From NCBI GenBank assembly GCA_018828145.1, contig JAHJWO010000007.1:1-64000 (forward strand): a DNA stretch of 64,000 bases, given 5' to 3'. The stretch comes from Alphaproteobacteria bacterium (GTDB lineage: Bacteria > Pseudomonadota > Alphaproteobacteria > Rhizobiales > Devosiaceae). The translations under genes and the position numbers were made by a program. How positions within the stretch are numbered: position 1 is the stretch's first letter; each line of letters begins with the position of its first letter. Shown piece after piece: positions 25,908 to 35,507 of this stretch. The notes beneath the pieces were generated by a model. That model made no database searches and was not told where the DNA came from. It saw only the letters and a program-made list of their open reading frames with translations.

Positions 25908-25929
25908 CCTCCCCTTCTGCAAGGGGAGG
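25908..25929. repeat. Variant GC-rich palindrome
   Basis: CCTCCCC and GGGGAGG arms flank a TTCTGCAA loop, followed by TTAGGAGGGGATGG. It is a shorter variant of the palindrome family elsewhere in the window. Confidence 0.7.
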
Positions 25930-26005
25930 TTAGGAGGGGATGGACGCACCGCGCCCGCAACGCTCACCTGCCGGGCCACGCTCGGACCCGTAGACGTCCC
26001 CAGAG

Positions 26006-26842
26006 CTACCCCAGCACCCGCTTCCGATACGCCCCTGGCGCTGTCCCCAGCACCCGCTTCATGAACCGGGCAAAATAGGCCGGGTCCTCATAGCCCAGTT
26101 CCGCCCCGATCTGCTTGATGCTCAGCGTCGAAAACAGCAGCATCCGGCGCGCCTCCAGCGCCACCCGCCGCTCGATCACCGCCAGCGCCGAGGCGCCCAG
26201 CACCTCCCGGCTCACCCGGTTGAGATGGGTCGGGCTGATGCCGATCTCGGCCGCATAGTCGGCAATCCGCCGCGTCTGACGGAACCGGCTGTCCACCAGC
26301 CAGCGAAACGACTGCGCATGCACCACGCTGCGCTCGCTGCTCCCCGCCCCCGCCTGCGCCCCATCCAGCCCCGCGCGCTGAATGGCCACCACCAGCAGCG
26401 CGATCAGCGCCCGCATCGCCACGCCATGTCCCGGCCCCGGCCGGTCCGCCTCCGCGATCAGCCGGTCCAGCGCCCCGCTCAGCGCGGCAGTCTCGCGCAG
26501 CACCACCGCACCCAGGTCGCCCAGCCCCGCATCGCGCACGTCCCGCTCCATCAGCGTGACCACGATCCCCTCGACATCCTGGCTGAACACATAGCCATGC
26601 ACCGTCAGCGCCGGCACCACCACCACGCTTGATGGCCGCAGCGCAAACGCCGCGCCGTCCACCGTCAGCCGCGCGCTACCCCCGGTCAGGTGCAGGATCT
26701 GCAGGAACTGCTCATGCCGGTGCGGGGCAATCCGGTAGTCATGCAGCCGGCTGCGCGACTGGATGGTTTCCCAATGCAGCCAGTCCTGCTCCCGGTCGGA
26801 ATCGGCCTCGCCGTAAAGCGCATAGCTGGGGATGGAGTTCAT
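26006..26842 (-). CDS. pobR: AraC family transcriptional activator of pobA (PobR-like)
   Basis: The 278-residue protein has an N-terminal cupin effector domain (YRIAPHRHEQFLQILHLTGGSARLTVDG, then SSVVVVPALTVHGYVF). Two C-terminal helix-turn-helix units follow (RIADYAAEIGISPTHLNRVSREVLG and LSIKQIGAELGYEDPAYFARFMKRVLGTAPGAYRK). In rhizobia an AraC-type PobR encoded divergently from pobA activates it in response to 4-hydroxybenzoate; the layout here is the same, with 108 nt between starts. The ATG at 26842 is chosen because the cupin domain starts soon after. Confidence 0.9.
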   Translation of the reverse strand: MNSIPSYALYGEADSDREQDWLHWETIQSRSRLHDYRIAPHRHEQFLQILHLTGGSARLTVDGAAFALRPSSVVVVPALTVHGYVFSQDVEGIVVTLMERDVRDAGLGDLGAVVLRETAALSGALDRLIAEADRPGPGHGVAMRALIALLVVAIQRAGLDGAQAGAGSSERSVVHAQSFRWLVDSRFRQTRRIADYAAEIGISPTHLNRVSREVLGASALAVIERRVALEARRMLLFSTLSIKQIGAELGYEDPAYFARFMKRVLGTAPGAYRKRVLG

Positions 26843-26860
26843 GTTCGGATAATCCAATAG

Positions 26861-28111
<1,251 letters not shown>

Positions 28112-28127
28112 ATTTCGGCGGGGTGGC

Positions 28128-29498
28128 TCACACCACCACGTCTTCCTCGCTGTCCAGCAGCCCCGCCAGCACGTTCAACCCGCGCTCCAGCACGCGCCGC
28201 GTGCGGGGCGCCATGATGCAGAGCCGCACGCCCGCCACCGGTGACGATCCCACCTGCGTCGCCGAGGGCGGCGTGATGCGCACACCCGCCTCGCCGGCGC
28301 GCCGGGCCAGCTGTTCCGCCTTGAACGGGCTCATCGGCAGCCACAGATGCGGCGCGCCGCCCGGCATTGGCACCGTATCGATCGCCAAGATGGCCCGCGT
28401 CAGCCCCAGCCGGCCCCAGCCCTCCGTCCGCAGCGCCGCCGCGGCCTCGTCAGCCATGCCGATCTCGATCATCGCCGCCGCCAGCTCCGCCACATAGGGC
28501 GGCAGGCCCCAGCTCTCGGCCCGCAGCCTTTTGCGCACCGCCGCCATCAGCGCGGGCGGCGGCGCGATCACCCCGAGGCGGATCAGCGGCGTCAGGCTCT
28601 TGGAGAGGCTGGTGACATAGATCACCCGTTCCGGCGCCAGATCGCGATAGGTCAGCTTTCCCTTGGCCGCGTAGAGCCCGTAGATATCGTCCTCGACGAT
28701 CATCGCATCATGCTGCGTGGCGATCCTGGCAATGGCCCGCCGTCGCTCCGGGCCGGTCTCGAAGCCCAGCGGGTTCTGGCAGACCGGCGTCGTGTAGATG
28801 ATCTTCGACCCGGTCGCCTCCAGCGCCGCGCCCAACGCCTCGGGCAGCATGCCCTCGCCATCATGCGCCACCGGCGCCATCACCATGCCCAGATTGGCCA
28901 CGGCGGCCAAAGCGCCGGGAAACGTCGCGCTTTCGGTCAGCACCGTGGTCGAACTCTCGCGCAGCGTGGCAAATGCCAGGTGCAGCCCCTGCTGCGCCCC
29001 ATTGCACAGCAGCAGGTCATCGCCAGCCAGCGGCGTCCGCATCTCGCTCAGCCAGCGCGCCACGACCCCGCGCTGCCTCTCGGTGCCGCTCAGGTCGCCA
29101 TAGCCGCCATGCGGCAGCGCCAGGGCGTAGCGGTTCGCCACCTCGCTCGCCTCGGCCATGCGATGCGGCGCGATCACCGGCGGCGGCGCATTGATCGTCA
29201 GGTCGACAATGCCGCCGTCATCGGCACCGATGTCGGGACGGTCCAGCACGAAGGTCCCGCGCCCGATCTCCCCGCGCACCACCCCGCGCGCACTCAGCGC
29301 ATCGATGGCGCGCGTCACGCTCCCGATCGAGACGGAAAACTGCTGCGCCAGTTGCCGATGCGTCGGCAGGCGCTGCCCCGGGCCATAGCGCCCCTCGGCG
29401 ATCGCCATCTCCACGGCCGTGGCCACACGCTCATGGATGGGCTGCGCATTGTCGGGCAGCGCCATGGCATCTCTGTCGTCAGAAATTGTATCGGTCAT
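28128..29498 (-). CDS. MocR-type GntR/aminotransferase regulator
   Basis: The 456-residue protein joins an N-terminal GntR winged helix (YGPGQRLPTHRQLAQQFSVSIGSVTRAIDAL, about residues 35-70) to a fold-type-I aminotransferase domain with the PLP lysine in VTSLSKSLTPLIRLG. Such regulators bind PLP through the aminotransferase domain and control divergent genes. The neighbour on the other strand encodes an aminotransferase, a natural target. Start is the ATG at 29498. Inverted repeats lie in the shared 159-nt region. Confidence 0.9.
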   Translation of the reverse strand: MTDTISDDRDAMALPDNAQPIHERVATAVEMAIAEGRYGPGQRLPTHRQLAQQFSVSIGSVTRAIDALSARGVVRGEIGRGTFVLDRPDIGADDGGIVDLTINAPPPVIAPHRMAEASEVANRYALALPHGGYGDLSGTERQRGVVARWLSEMRTPLAGDDLLLCNGAQQGLHLAFATLRESSTTVLTESATFPGALAAVANLGMVMAPVAHDGEGMLPEALGAALEATGSKIIYTTPVCQNPLGFETGPERRRAIARIATQHDAMIVEDDIYGLYAAKGKLTYRDLAPERVIYVTSLSKSLTPLIRLGVIAPPPALMAAVRKRLRAESWGLPPYVAELAAAMIEIGMADEAAAALRTEGWGRLGLTRAILAIDTVPMPGGAPHLWLPMSPFKAEQLARRAGEAGVRITPPSATQVGSSPVAGVRLCIMAPRTRRVLERGLNVLAGLLDSEEDVVV

Positions 29499-29600
29499 TG
29501 AATCGATAGTACCGCTAACCTGATCCTTTTGTCGACGCGTTCAGACTTGTGACGGTTTTGCGGCAAATGCGGACGTTTCGCGTTAAAAGGGTCAACATAA

Positions 29601-29629
29601 TTGACATAACAATTTTCTGGTGTTTGTAT
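29601..29629 (+). promoter_or_regulatory. Sigma-70-like promoter of the aminotransferase gene
   Basis: TTGACA at 29601-29606, a 17-bp spacer and TTGTAT at 29624-29629. The -35 box overlaps one arm of a GTCAA-CATAA-TTGAC inverted repeat (29591-29605), and the -10 overlaps the TGTATCAC operator half-site. Confidence 0.6.
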
Positions 29630-29656
29630 CACTAATATCATTTTTGTGGTGATACA
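29625..29656. promoter_or_regulatory. Likely MocR operator, TGTATCAC-N16-GTGATACA
   Basis: A perfect 8-bp inverted repeat with centres 24 bp apart, covering the -10 box and ending one base before the aminotransferase start codon. Its position would allow repression by blocking initiation, or activation on effector binding, by the divergent MocR protein. Confidence 0.65.
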
Positions 29657-29657
29657 A

Positions 29658-30863
29658 ATGACGGCACCGGAATTCCGCCTCTCATCCCGCGCCCAGGCCA
29701 TCAAGGCCTCCGAGATTCGCGAGCTCCTCAAGCTCGTCGGTAAGCCCTCGATGATTTCCTTTGCCGGCGGCATTCCCGATCCGGCTCTGTTCAATGTGGG
29801 CCTGTTCCAGGATGCCTGGCGCCACGTCTTCGGCGGCCCCTCCATCGCGCGGGAGGCCCTGCAATATTCCACCACCGAAGGTTATCTGCCGCTCAGGGAG
29901 TGGATCGCCGACCATATGGTCCGCCTCGGGGTGCCGGCCGGCCCGGACAATATCCTCGTTACCAGCGGCTCCCAGCAAGCGCTCGACCTCATCGGCAAGC
30001 TGTTGCTGGACAAGGGAAATGGAGTCATCACCGCCCGCCCCACCTATCTGGGCGCGCTCCAGTCCTTCTCCGCTTACGAACCTTTATTCTCCGCGCTCGA
30101 CGCGCCCCAGCCCACCGGCGCCAACGCGCCAAGGCTGATCTATCTCGTGCCCGATTTCGCCAATCCAGACGGCGCCACCATGAGCAAGGCCGCCCGGCAT
30201 CAGGCGCTTCACCAGGCCGCCAACCTCGACGCCGTGGTCGTTGAAGACGCCGCCTATTCGGCACTACGCTATGATGGCGAGGACCTGCCGTCCATCGCCG
30301 CGCTCGACGCCGGCGCATCCGGCTCGATCGAGCGCACCCGTACCCTCTATTGCGGCACCTTCTCCAAGACCCTGTCGCCCGGCCTGCGCATCGGCTGGAT
30401 CTGCGGACCAACTGCCCTCATCCGCCGCCTGACGCTGCTCAAGCAAGGCGCGGACCTGCACACCGCGACCACCAACCAGATGGTCATGCACCAGGTTGCC
30501 CTGGCCTGCTACGACACCCAGATTGCCCGGATTCGCGCGGTTTACCGCGTGCGCCGCGATGCCATGCTGGCGGCGCTTGAGCGCCACGCACCGCCCGGCA
30601 CTTGCTGGAAGAAGCCCGATGGGGGCATGTTTCTCTGGCTGGAATTGCCCGACCATATTGATGCAGCAGCACTGCTACCACAGGCCATCCGGCAGGATAT
30701 CGCCTTCGTCCCAGGTGGCGCCTTCCACCCGGACGGGTCGGGCCGCAACACCATGCGCCTGAGCTTCTCCCTATGCGACGAAGCCCAGATCGAAGTGGGC
30801 ATTTTCAAGCTCTGCAGCCTGATCGGCGAGCAGGCCATGGGCCGGGTGGTGAACGTCCACTGA
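29658..30863 (+). CDS. PLP-dependent aminotransferase, class I/II (LysN/2-aminoadipate-like)
   Basis: The 401-residue enzyme has PSMISFAGGIPDPALFN at the N-terminus, TSGSQQALDLIGKLLLDKG, the PDFANPDGATMS block and the Schiff-base lysine in YCGTFSKTLSPGLRIGWI. The C-terminal arginine that binds the substrate carboxylate lies in NTMRLSFS. It transfers an amino group to a 2-oxo acid; substrate unknown. The ATG at 29658 is favoured over the GTG at 29646, which lies inside the operator. It is divergent from the MocR gene. Confidence 0.9.
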   Translation: MTAPEFRLSSRAQAIKASEIRELLKLVGKPSMISFAGGIPDPALFNVGLFQDAWRHVFGGPSIAREALQYSTTEGYLPLREWIADHMVRLGVPAGPDNILVTSGSQQALDLIGKLLLDKGNGVITARPTYLGALQSFSAYEPLFSALDAPQPTGANAPRLIYLVPDFANPDGATMSKAARHQALHQAANLDAVVVEDAAYSALRYDGEDLPSIAALDAGASGSIERTRTLYCGTFSKTLSPGLRIGWICGPTALIRRLTLLKQGADLHTATTNQMVMHQVALACYDTQIARIRAVYRVRRDAMLAALERHAPPGTCWKKPDGGMFLWLELPDHIDAAALLPQAIRQDIAFVPGGAFHPDGSGRNTMRLSFSLCDEAQIEVGIFKLCSLIGEQAMGRVVNVH

Positions 30864-30916
30864 CGCCGCAGAGCCGTGCTAGGCTTGGCTTCCTACCTGC
30901 GAATCGGAACTCACTC

Positions 30917-31402
30917 ATGACGTCCAGTGCCGAGCGGTTGAACCCGCTGCATCTCCTGGCGGCCTTCGGCACCGGCGGCCTGCTGACCCTCATGGTCTAT
31001 TTCAACGGTGAATTGGGCCGCTACGGCAACGCCCTGTTTTCCTCCTGGGCCGCCCACGGCACGGGGACTATTGCTGCCGCCATCCTGCTCGCCATCCTGT
31101 GGCGCCGGCGGCCCGCCATTGCTGCAGGAAAGCCCCGTGCGCCACTCTGGGCCTATCTTGGCGGGTTGTCCGGGGGCGCCACCGTCATGCTCACCTCGAC
31201 CGCGGTCAACACGCCGCTGGCCCTTGCCGGCACGCTGGCGCTCGGTCTCGCCGGGCAGGTGGTTTTCAGCCTGGCAGCCGACCGCTGGGGCCTGTTCGGC
31301 CTGCCGCGACGCAAGCTGTCGCTACGCGACATAGGTGCCCTGGCCCTGATCATCGCCGGCAGCGCCCTGATCATTCTCTTCGGCATGGGCGGTGCGGCAT
31401 GA
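30917..31402 (+). CDS. DMT family transporter subunit, YdcZ-like (first of pair)
   Basis: The 161-residue protein has five hydrophobic segments (LLAAFGTGGLLTLMVYFNG to GALALIIAGSALIILFG) and fits the DMT_YdcZ family, half the size of a full drug/metabolite transporter. The next gene encodes a second such half and overlaps it by ATGA, so the two are translationally coupled and probably form a heterodimer in the inner membrane. Substrate unknown. Confidence 0.82.
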   Translation: MTSSAERLNPLHLLAAFGTGGLLTLMVYFNGELGRYGNALFSSWAAHGTGTIAAAILLAILWRRRPAIAAGKPRAPLWAYLGGLSGGATVMLTSTAVNTPLALAGTLALGLAGQVVFSLAADRWGLFGLPRRKLSLRDIGALALIIAGSALIILFGMGGAA

Positions 31403-31818
31403 CCCTTGCCATCACCTATGCCCTGCTGGCCGGCCTGCTGGTTGGCCTCAGCCGCCAGCTCAACGGCAGGCTGGCACTCTCAACCACGCCGCTCGTCGCC
31501 TCCTTCTGGAACCATATCATCGGCTTCGCCATCCTGACGCTGCTCGGCCTGCTGGTGGGCGGACTGGTGCCCGCTGGGGCTGCCGATGCCCCATGGCACG
31601 CCTATGTAGGCGGCCCCATCGGCGTCGTCTTCGTTGCCGCCGGCAGCTGGCTCATCGCGCGCATCGGCGCGGTCAACACCGCCCTGCTCGTCATCGGCGG
31701 CCAGATGGTTTCCGGTGTCGCGCTCGACCTCATACGGGCCGTACCAACCACGCTTTGGGCCAGCGCCCTGGGCGTCGTCCTGATCCTTGCCGGCATGGCC
31801 CTGACGCAGCGCCGATAG
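31399..31818 (+). CDS. DMT family transporter subunit, YdcZ-like (second of pair)
   Basis: The 139-residue product has five hydrophobic helices (ITYALLAGLLVGLSRQLNG, FWNHIIGFAILTLLGLLVGG, VVFVAAGSWLIARIG, ALLVIGGQMVSGVALDLI, ALGVVLILAGMAL) and belongs to the same family as its upstream neighbour. Its ATG overlaps the upstream TGA (ATGA). A terminator hairpin follows at once. Confidence 0.85.
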   Translation: MTLAITYALLAGLLVGLSRQLNGRLALSTTPLVASFWNHIIGFAILTLLGLLVGGLVPAGAADAPWHAYVGGPIGVVFVAAGSWLIARIGAVNTALLVIGGQMVSGVALDLIRAVPTTLWASALGVVLILAGMALTQRR

Positions 31819-31821
31819 AGA

Positions 31822-31846
31822 AACCCGCGGACCAGGTCCGCGGGTT
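31822..31846. terminator. Bidirectional terminator between ydcZ-like pair and KGSADH gene
   Basis: AACCCGCGGACC and its reverse complement pair around a single A. The hairpin lies between convergent genes. T-runs are short on both sides, so folding rather than U-tract supports the call. Confidence 0.65.
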
Positions 31847-31868
31847 GCATAACGAACGGTTGCTCGGA

Positions 31869-33308
31869 CTAGCCGGCGGCGGTATAGGCCGTCTTCACCA
31901 CGGTGAAGAACTCGGCCGCATACTTGCCCTGCTCGCGCGAGCCATAGCTCGAACCCTTGCGGCCACCGAACGGCACGTGGAAGTCCACGCCGGCCGTCGG
32001 CACATTGACCATCACCATGCCGGCCTCGGCATTGCGCTTGAAATGAGTGGCGTACTTCAGCGAGGTCGTGACAATGCCGGCCGACAGGCCGAACTCGGTG
32101 TCATTGGCCGTGGCGAGAGCTTCCTCGTAATCCTTGACCTTGATCACCGCCGCTACAGGCCCGAAGATTTCCTCGCGCGCGATGCGCATCTGGTTGGTGA
32201 CGCCGGTAAACAGCGCCGGCTGCAGGAAATAGCCCTCGGTCGGCGCATTGACCCGCTGGCCGCCCGCGCGCAGCTCGGCGCCTTCGTCCTGGCCGATACC
32301 GATATAGTCCATGTCCTGCTTGAGCTGGCTCGGATCGACCACCGGGCCGATCTCGGTGTCCTTTGCCAGGGCATCGCCGACGCGCAGGTTCTTGGTGCGC
32401 TCGCACAGCGCATCGACGAAGGCGTCGTGGATACCTTCGGTCACGATGACGCGCGAGCTGGCCGTGCAGCGCTGGCCAGTCGAGAAGAAGGCCGACTGCG
32501 CCACGGTTTCCACCGCCACCTTGATATCGGCATCGTCCAGCACCACGGTCGGGTTCTTGCCGCCCATTTCCAGCTGGAACTTGCGGTTATGCTCGATCGA
32601 GGCTGCGGCAACGCGCTTGCCCGTGCCCACCGAGCCGGTGAAGCTGATCGCCGTCACATCCTTGCTGTCGAGCATGGTCTGCCCGACCACCGAGCCCTTG
32701 CCCATAACGAGGTTAAGCACGCCCTTGGGCAGGCCGGCACGCACCAGGATGTCGACGATGGCCCAGGTCGAGCCCGGGACGAGGTCGGCCGGCTTCACCA
32801 CGACGGTGTTGCCATAGGCCAGGGCGGGCGCGATCTTCCAGGCGGGGATGGCGATTGGGAAGTTCCACGGCGTGATGATGCCGATCACCCCGATCGGTTC
32901 GCGGGTGATTTCCACACCCACGCCGGGGCGCACCGATGGCAGCACTTCGCCAGCAAGGCGCAGGACTTCACCGGCAAAGAAGTCGAAAATCTGCGCCGCG
33001 CGCGTCACTTCGCCAATGCCTTCAGGCAGGGTCTTGCCCTCTTCGCGGCTGAGCAGCTCGCCCAGTTCGGCCTTGCGCGCCAGGATTTCCTGGCTGGTCT
33101 TGCTGAGAATGGCATGGCGCTCGAGGATGCCCGAGCGCGACCAGGCCGGGAATGCCGCCTTGGCAGCAGCAATGGCCTGCTTGGTTTCTTCGGCCGTGGC
33201 GCGGGCATAGAGCCCAACAACTTCCGAGATATTGGACGGATTGATGTTCTCGATACCGTCCGAGCCCACCCATTCCCCGTTGATGAGGTTCTTGTGCAGT
33301 TCAGCCAT
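31869..33308 (-). CDS. Alpha-ketoglutarate semialdehyde dehydrogenase
   Basis: The 479-residue ALDH oxidises 2,5-dioxopentanoate to 2-oxoglutarate. It shows GIITPWNFPIAIPAWKIAPAL, LEMGGKNPTVVLDDAD (catalytic Glu), FFSTGQRCTASSR with the nucleophilic cysteine (about residue 281), and HVPFGGRKGSSYGSREQG at the C-terminus, a pattern typical of KGSADH. It lies 25 nt downstream of a gene resembling XylX, the preceding step of the Weimberg-type pentose pathway, which supports the assignment. The same enzyme could also serve hexarate or hydroxyproline breakdown. Confidence 0.88.
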   Translation of the reverse strand: MAELHKNLINGEWVGSDGIENINPSNISEVVGLYARATAEETKQAIAAAKAAFPAWSRSGILERHAILSKTSQEILARKAELGELLSREEGKTLPEGIGEVTRAAQIFDFFAGEVLRLAGEVLPSVRPGVGVEITREPIGVIGIITPWNFPIAIPAWKIAPALAYGNTVVVKPADLVPGSTWAIVDILVRAGLPKGVLNLVMGKGSVVGQTMLDSKDVTAISFTGSVGTGKRVAAASIEHNRKFQLEMGGKNPTVVLDDADIKVAVETVAQSAFFSTGQRCTASSRVIVTEGIHDAFVDALCERTKNLRVGDALAKDTEIGPVVDPSQLKQDMDYIGIGQDEGAELRAGGQRVNAPTEGYFLQPALFTGVTNQMRIAREEIFGPVAAVIKVKDYEEALATANDTEFGLSAGIVTTSLKYATHFKRNAEAGMVMVNVPTAGVDFHVPFGGRKGSSYGSREQGKYAAEFFTVVKTAYTAAG

Positions 33309-33333
33309 GTTGGAATGCCTTTCGGATGGGTCT

Positions 33334-34485
33334 TTAAAGGAGATCGGCCCTGGCTAGGTCGCGCAGCAGATGGCTGGCACCGTAAGTCCAGGGCGGACAT
33401 TTGGTAGAGAGGTTCACCCTGTTTGTCAGGGTGCCCAGCTCGGATGTCGATATCGAGACGATATCGCCGAGCTTGTGGGTGAAGCCCTTGCCGGCGCCAC
33501 CGCGATCCTGCACGGGCGCAAACATGGTGCCGAGATAGAGCACGAGGCCATCCGGATATTGGTGGTGTCCGCCAATGGTGGCAGCCACCAGCGATTCCGG
33601 CGTCCGCGAGATCTGATTCATCGAGGAATGGCCCTCGAGCACAAAGCCATCCTCGCCCTCGACGCGCAGGGCGATCTCGCTCTGCTTGACGGTCTCAAGC
33701 GTGAACGCGCCATGGAACAGCCGGATGAACGGCCCCAGCGAGGCGGAAGCATTGTTGTCCTTGGCCTTGCCCAGCAGCAGCGCCGAACGCCCTTCGACAT
33801 CGCGCAGGTTGACGTCATTGCCCAGCGTCGCCCCGACAATGGCGCCCGCGCTGGTCACCAGGAGCGCCACCTCCGGCTCCGGATTGTTCCAGCTCGACGA
33901 CGGATGCAACCCAACCTCGGCACCATAGCCCACCGAACTCATCGGCTGGGCCTTGGTAAAGATTTCGGCGTCGGGGCCGATGCCGACTTCAAGATATTGG
34001 CTCCACACGCCTTTCTCGATCAGCGCCGCCTTGACCTTCATGGCAGTCTCGGAACCTGGCACCAACTCGCTGAGATCGGTACCGATCAGGTCGAGAATTT
34101 CGTCGCGCAACGCATCCGCGCGGGATTTGTCGCCTCTGGCCTGTTCCTCGATGACCCGTTCCAGCAGGGAAACGACGAACGTGACGCCTGATGCCTTGAT
34201 GGCCTGCAGGTCGATCGGCGAAAGCAGGCTCGGCAACGAAAGGTCGATCTGACCCGCAACGCTGTTCGCCAGGATCGTGTCAGCTCGCCCCAGCGCTTTT
34301 CCAGGCGCGTTTCGCACGTGTTCGGCGGCGCTTCCGCTCTCGGCAATGTCGCGGACCGTGGCCATGCCCTTGGCGGTGATATCCACGACATCGCCATCCC
34401 GCACGGTCACGATGCGCGGCTGATCGAGACCAGGTACGCGGGCACGCCCCAGCAGAATGCCATCTGGATAGTGCTTGTCGCCCAT
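33334..34485 (-). CDS. FAH-family 2-keto-3-deoxy-pentonate dehydratase, XylX-like
   Basis: The 383-residue protein aligns in mind with Caulobacter XylX: DLQAIKASGVTFVVSLLERVIEEQARGD, WSQYLEVGIGPDAEIFTK, SSWNNPEPEVALLV, GNDVNLRDVEGRSALLLGKAKDNNASASLGPF, and HQYPDGLVLYLGTMFAPVQDRGGAGKGFTHK. The glutamates and aspartate of WNNPEPE/NDVNLRD coordinate the metal of the fumarylacetoacetate-hydrolase fold. It would dehydrate 2-keto-3-deoxy-D-xylonate (or the L-arabinonate isomer) to alpha-ketoglutarate semialdehyde, the substrate of the next gene. The ATG at 34485 opens directly on the conserved region. Confidence 0.85.
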   Translation of the reverse strand: MGDKHYPDGILLGRARVPGLDQPRIVTVRDGDVVDITAKGMATVRDIAESGSAAEHVRNAPGKALGRADTILANSVAGQIDLSLPSLLSPIDLQAIKASGVTFVVSLLERVIEEQARGDKSRADALRDEILDLIGTDLSELVPGSETAMKVKAALIEKGVWSQYLEVGIGPDAEIFTKAQPMSSVGYGAEVGLHPSSSWNNPEPEVALLVTSAGAIVGATLGNDVNLRDVEGRSALLLGKAKDNNASASLGPFIRLFHGAFTLETVKQSEIALRVEGEDGFVLEGHSSMNQISRTPESLVAATIGGHHQYPDGLVLYLGTMFAPVQDRGGAGKGFTHKLGDIVSISTSELGTLTNRVNLSTKCPPWTYGASHLLRDLARADLL

Positions 34486-34667
34486 GTCCGGCCCCCTAAA
34501 TACTGGTGCAGTGAGTACCGCACCGGCACACCGCCGCGCAAGCCTCAAAAGTCATACTTTTGGCGGAACCTCCTCTCCACAGGCTCGTTCAACTCCAGTT
34601 CATCTGTGCCGCAATACTGACGCAATGGATGAGGAGTAGTCCCATCCATTAGCTTATGGAGTTTCCC

Positions 34668-35387
34668 ATGCGTCGCCTTTTTGCCCTTGTTCCACTTGCC
34701 GTTTTCGCCGGCCTTGCCGTGCCCGCCTATGCTGGCACCATCAGCATTGAAGGTCGGGGCGAAGTGATGGCCGCCCCGGACATGGCGCAGATCAATTCCG
34801 GCGTCACCACGCAGGGCGCCACCGCCCGCGAGGCGCTCGACGCCAATACCGCTGCGATGGCAGAACTGATCGCCGAGCTAAAGGCCGCCGGCATCGAGCC
34901 CCGCGACATCCAGACATCGGGTTTTTCGGTCAACCCGAACTATGTCTATTCCGACGAGCGCGATGCCAACGGCTATACCCTGCCGCCACGGATCAATGGT
35001 TATCAGGTCAGCAACACCGTCACCGTTACTGTGCGCCAGCTCGACGCACTCGGGTCCATCCTCGACAAGTCGGTGACCGTCGGCGCCAATACCGTCAATG
35101 GCGTCAGCTTTGCCGTGGCCGATCCGTCCGAACTTTATGATGAGGCCCGCAAGTCGGCCTTCGCTGACGCGCGCGCCAAGGCCGAGCTTTATGCCACCGC
35201 CGCCGGCGGCACGCTCGACGATATCGTGTCGATTTCCGAAGCGCAGGGTTTCAACGGCCCGCAGCCCTACCCGATGTATGCGCGGGCCGACATGGCCGCG
35301 AGCGCGCCCGTTCCGGTCGAGGCAGGCGAACTGGCCTTTGCCATCAATGTCAACGTCCAGTGGGAACTGGACACCGACTCCGAATAA
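34668..35387 (+). CDS. SIMPL domain (DUF541) periplasmic protein
   Basis: The 239-residue protein has a signal peptide (MRRLFALVPLAVFAGLAVPAYA) and a SIMPL/DUF541 domain: ISIEGRGEVMAAPDMAQINSGVTTQG, GIEPRDIQTSGFSVNPNY, INGYQVSNTVTVTVRQLDALGSILD and AFADARAKAELYATAAGGTL. SIMPL proteins are found in the envelope, and some have been tied to oxidative stress protection, but the role is not settled. The ATG at 34668 is chosen because GGAG lies 8 nt upstream (within the alternative MEFP start). A terminator follows. Confidence 0.85.
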   Translation: MRRLFALVPLAVFAGLAVPAYAGTISIEGRGEVMAAPDMAQINSGVTTQGATAREALDANTAAMAELIAELKAAGIEPRDIQTSGFSVNPNYVYSDERDANGYTLPPRINGYQVSNTVTVTVRQLDALGSILDKSVTVGANTVNGVSFAVADPSELYDEARKSAFADARAKAELYATAAGGTLDDIVSISEAQGFNGPQPYPMYARADMAASAPVPVEAGELAFAINVNVQWELDTDSE

Positions 35388-35469
35388 TAACCCATACCCC
35401 TCTTCTGAGGGGGCTTGGGCGGTGGGGGCGGTCCATCGTAGTCACCCGTCCCCACCAACCGATTGCCGC

Positions 35470-35495
35470 AAAGCCCCGCACCCATGCGGGGCTTT
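35470..35495. terminator. Bidirectional terminator between SIMPL and TauE/SafE genes
   Basis: AAAGCCCCGCA and TGCGGGGCTTT pair around CCCA, with TGCTTTTTGC on the plus side and CGGCAATC on the other. It serves two convergent genes. Confidence 0.8.
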
Positions 35496-35507
35496 GCTTT
35501 TTGCGGC

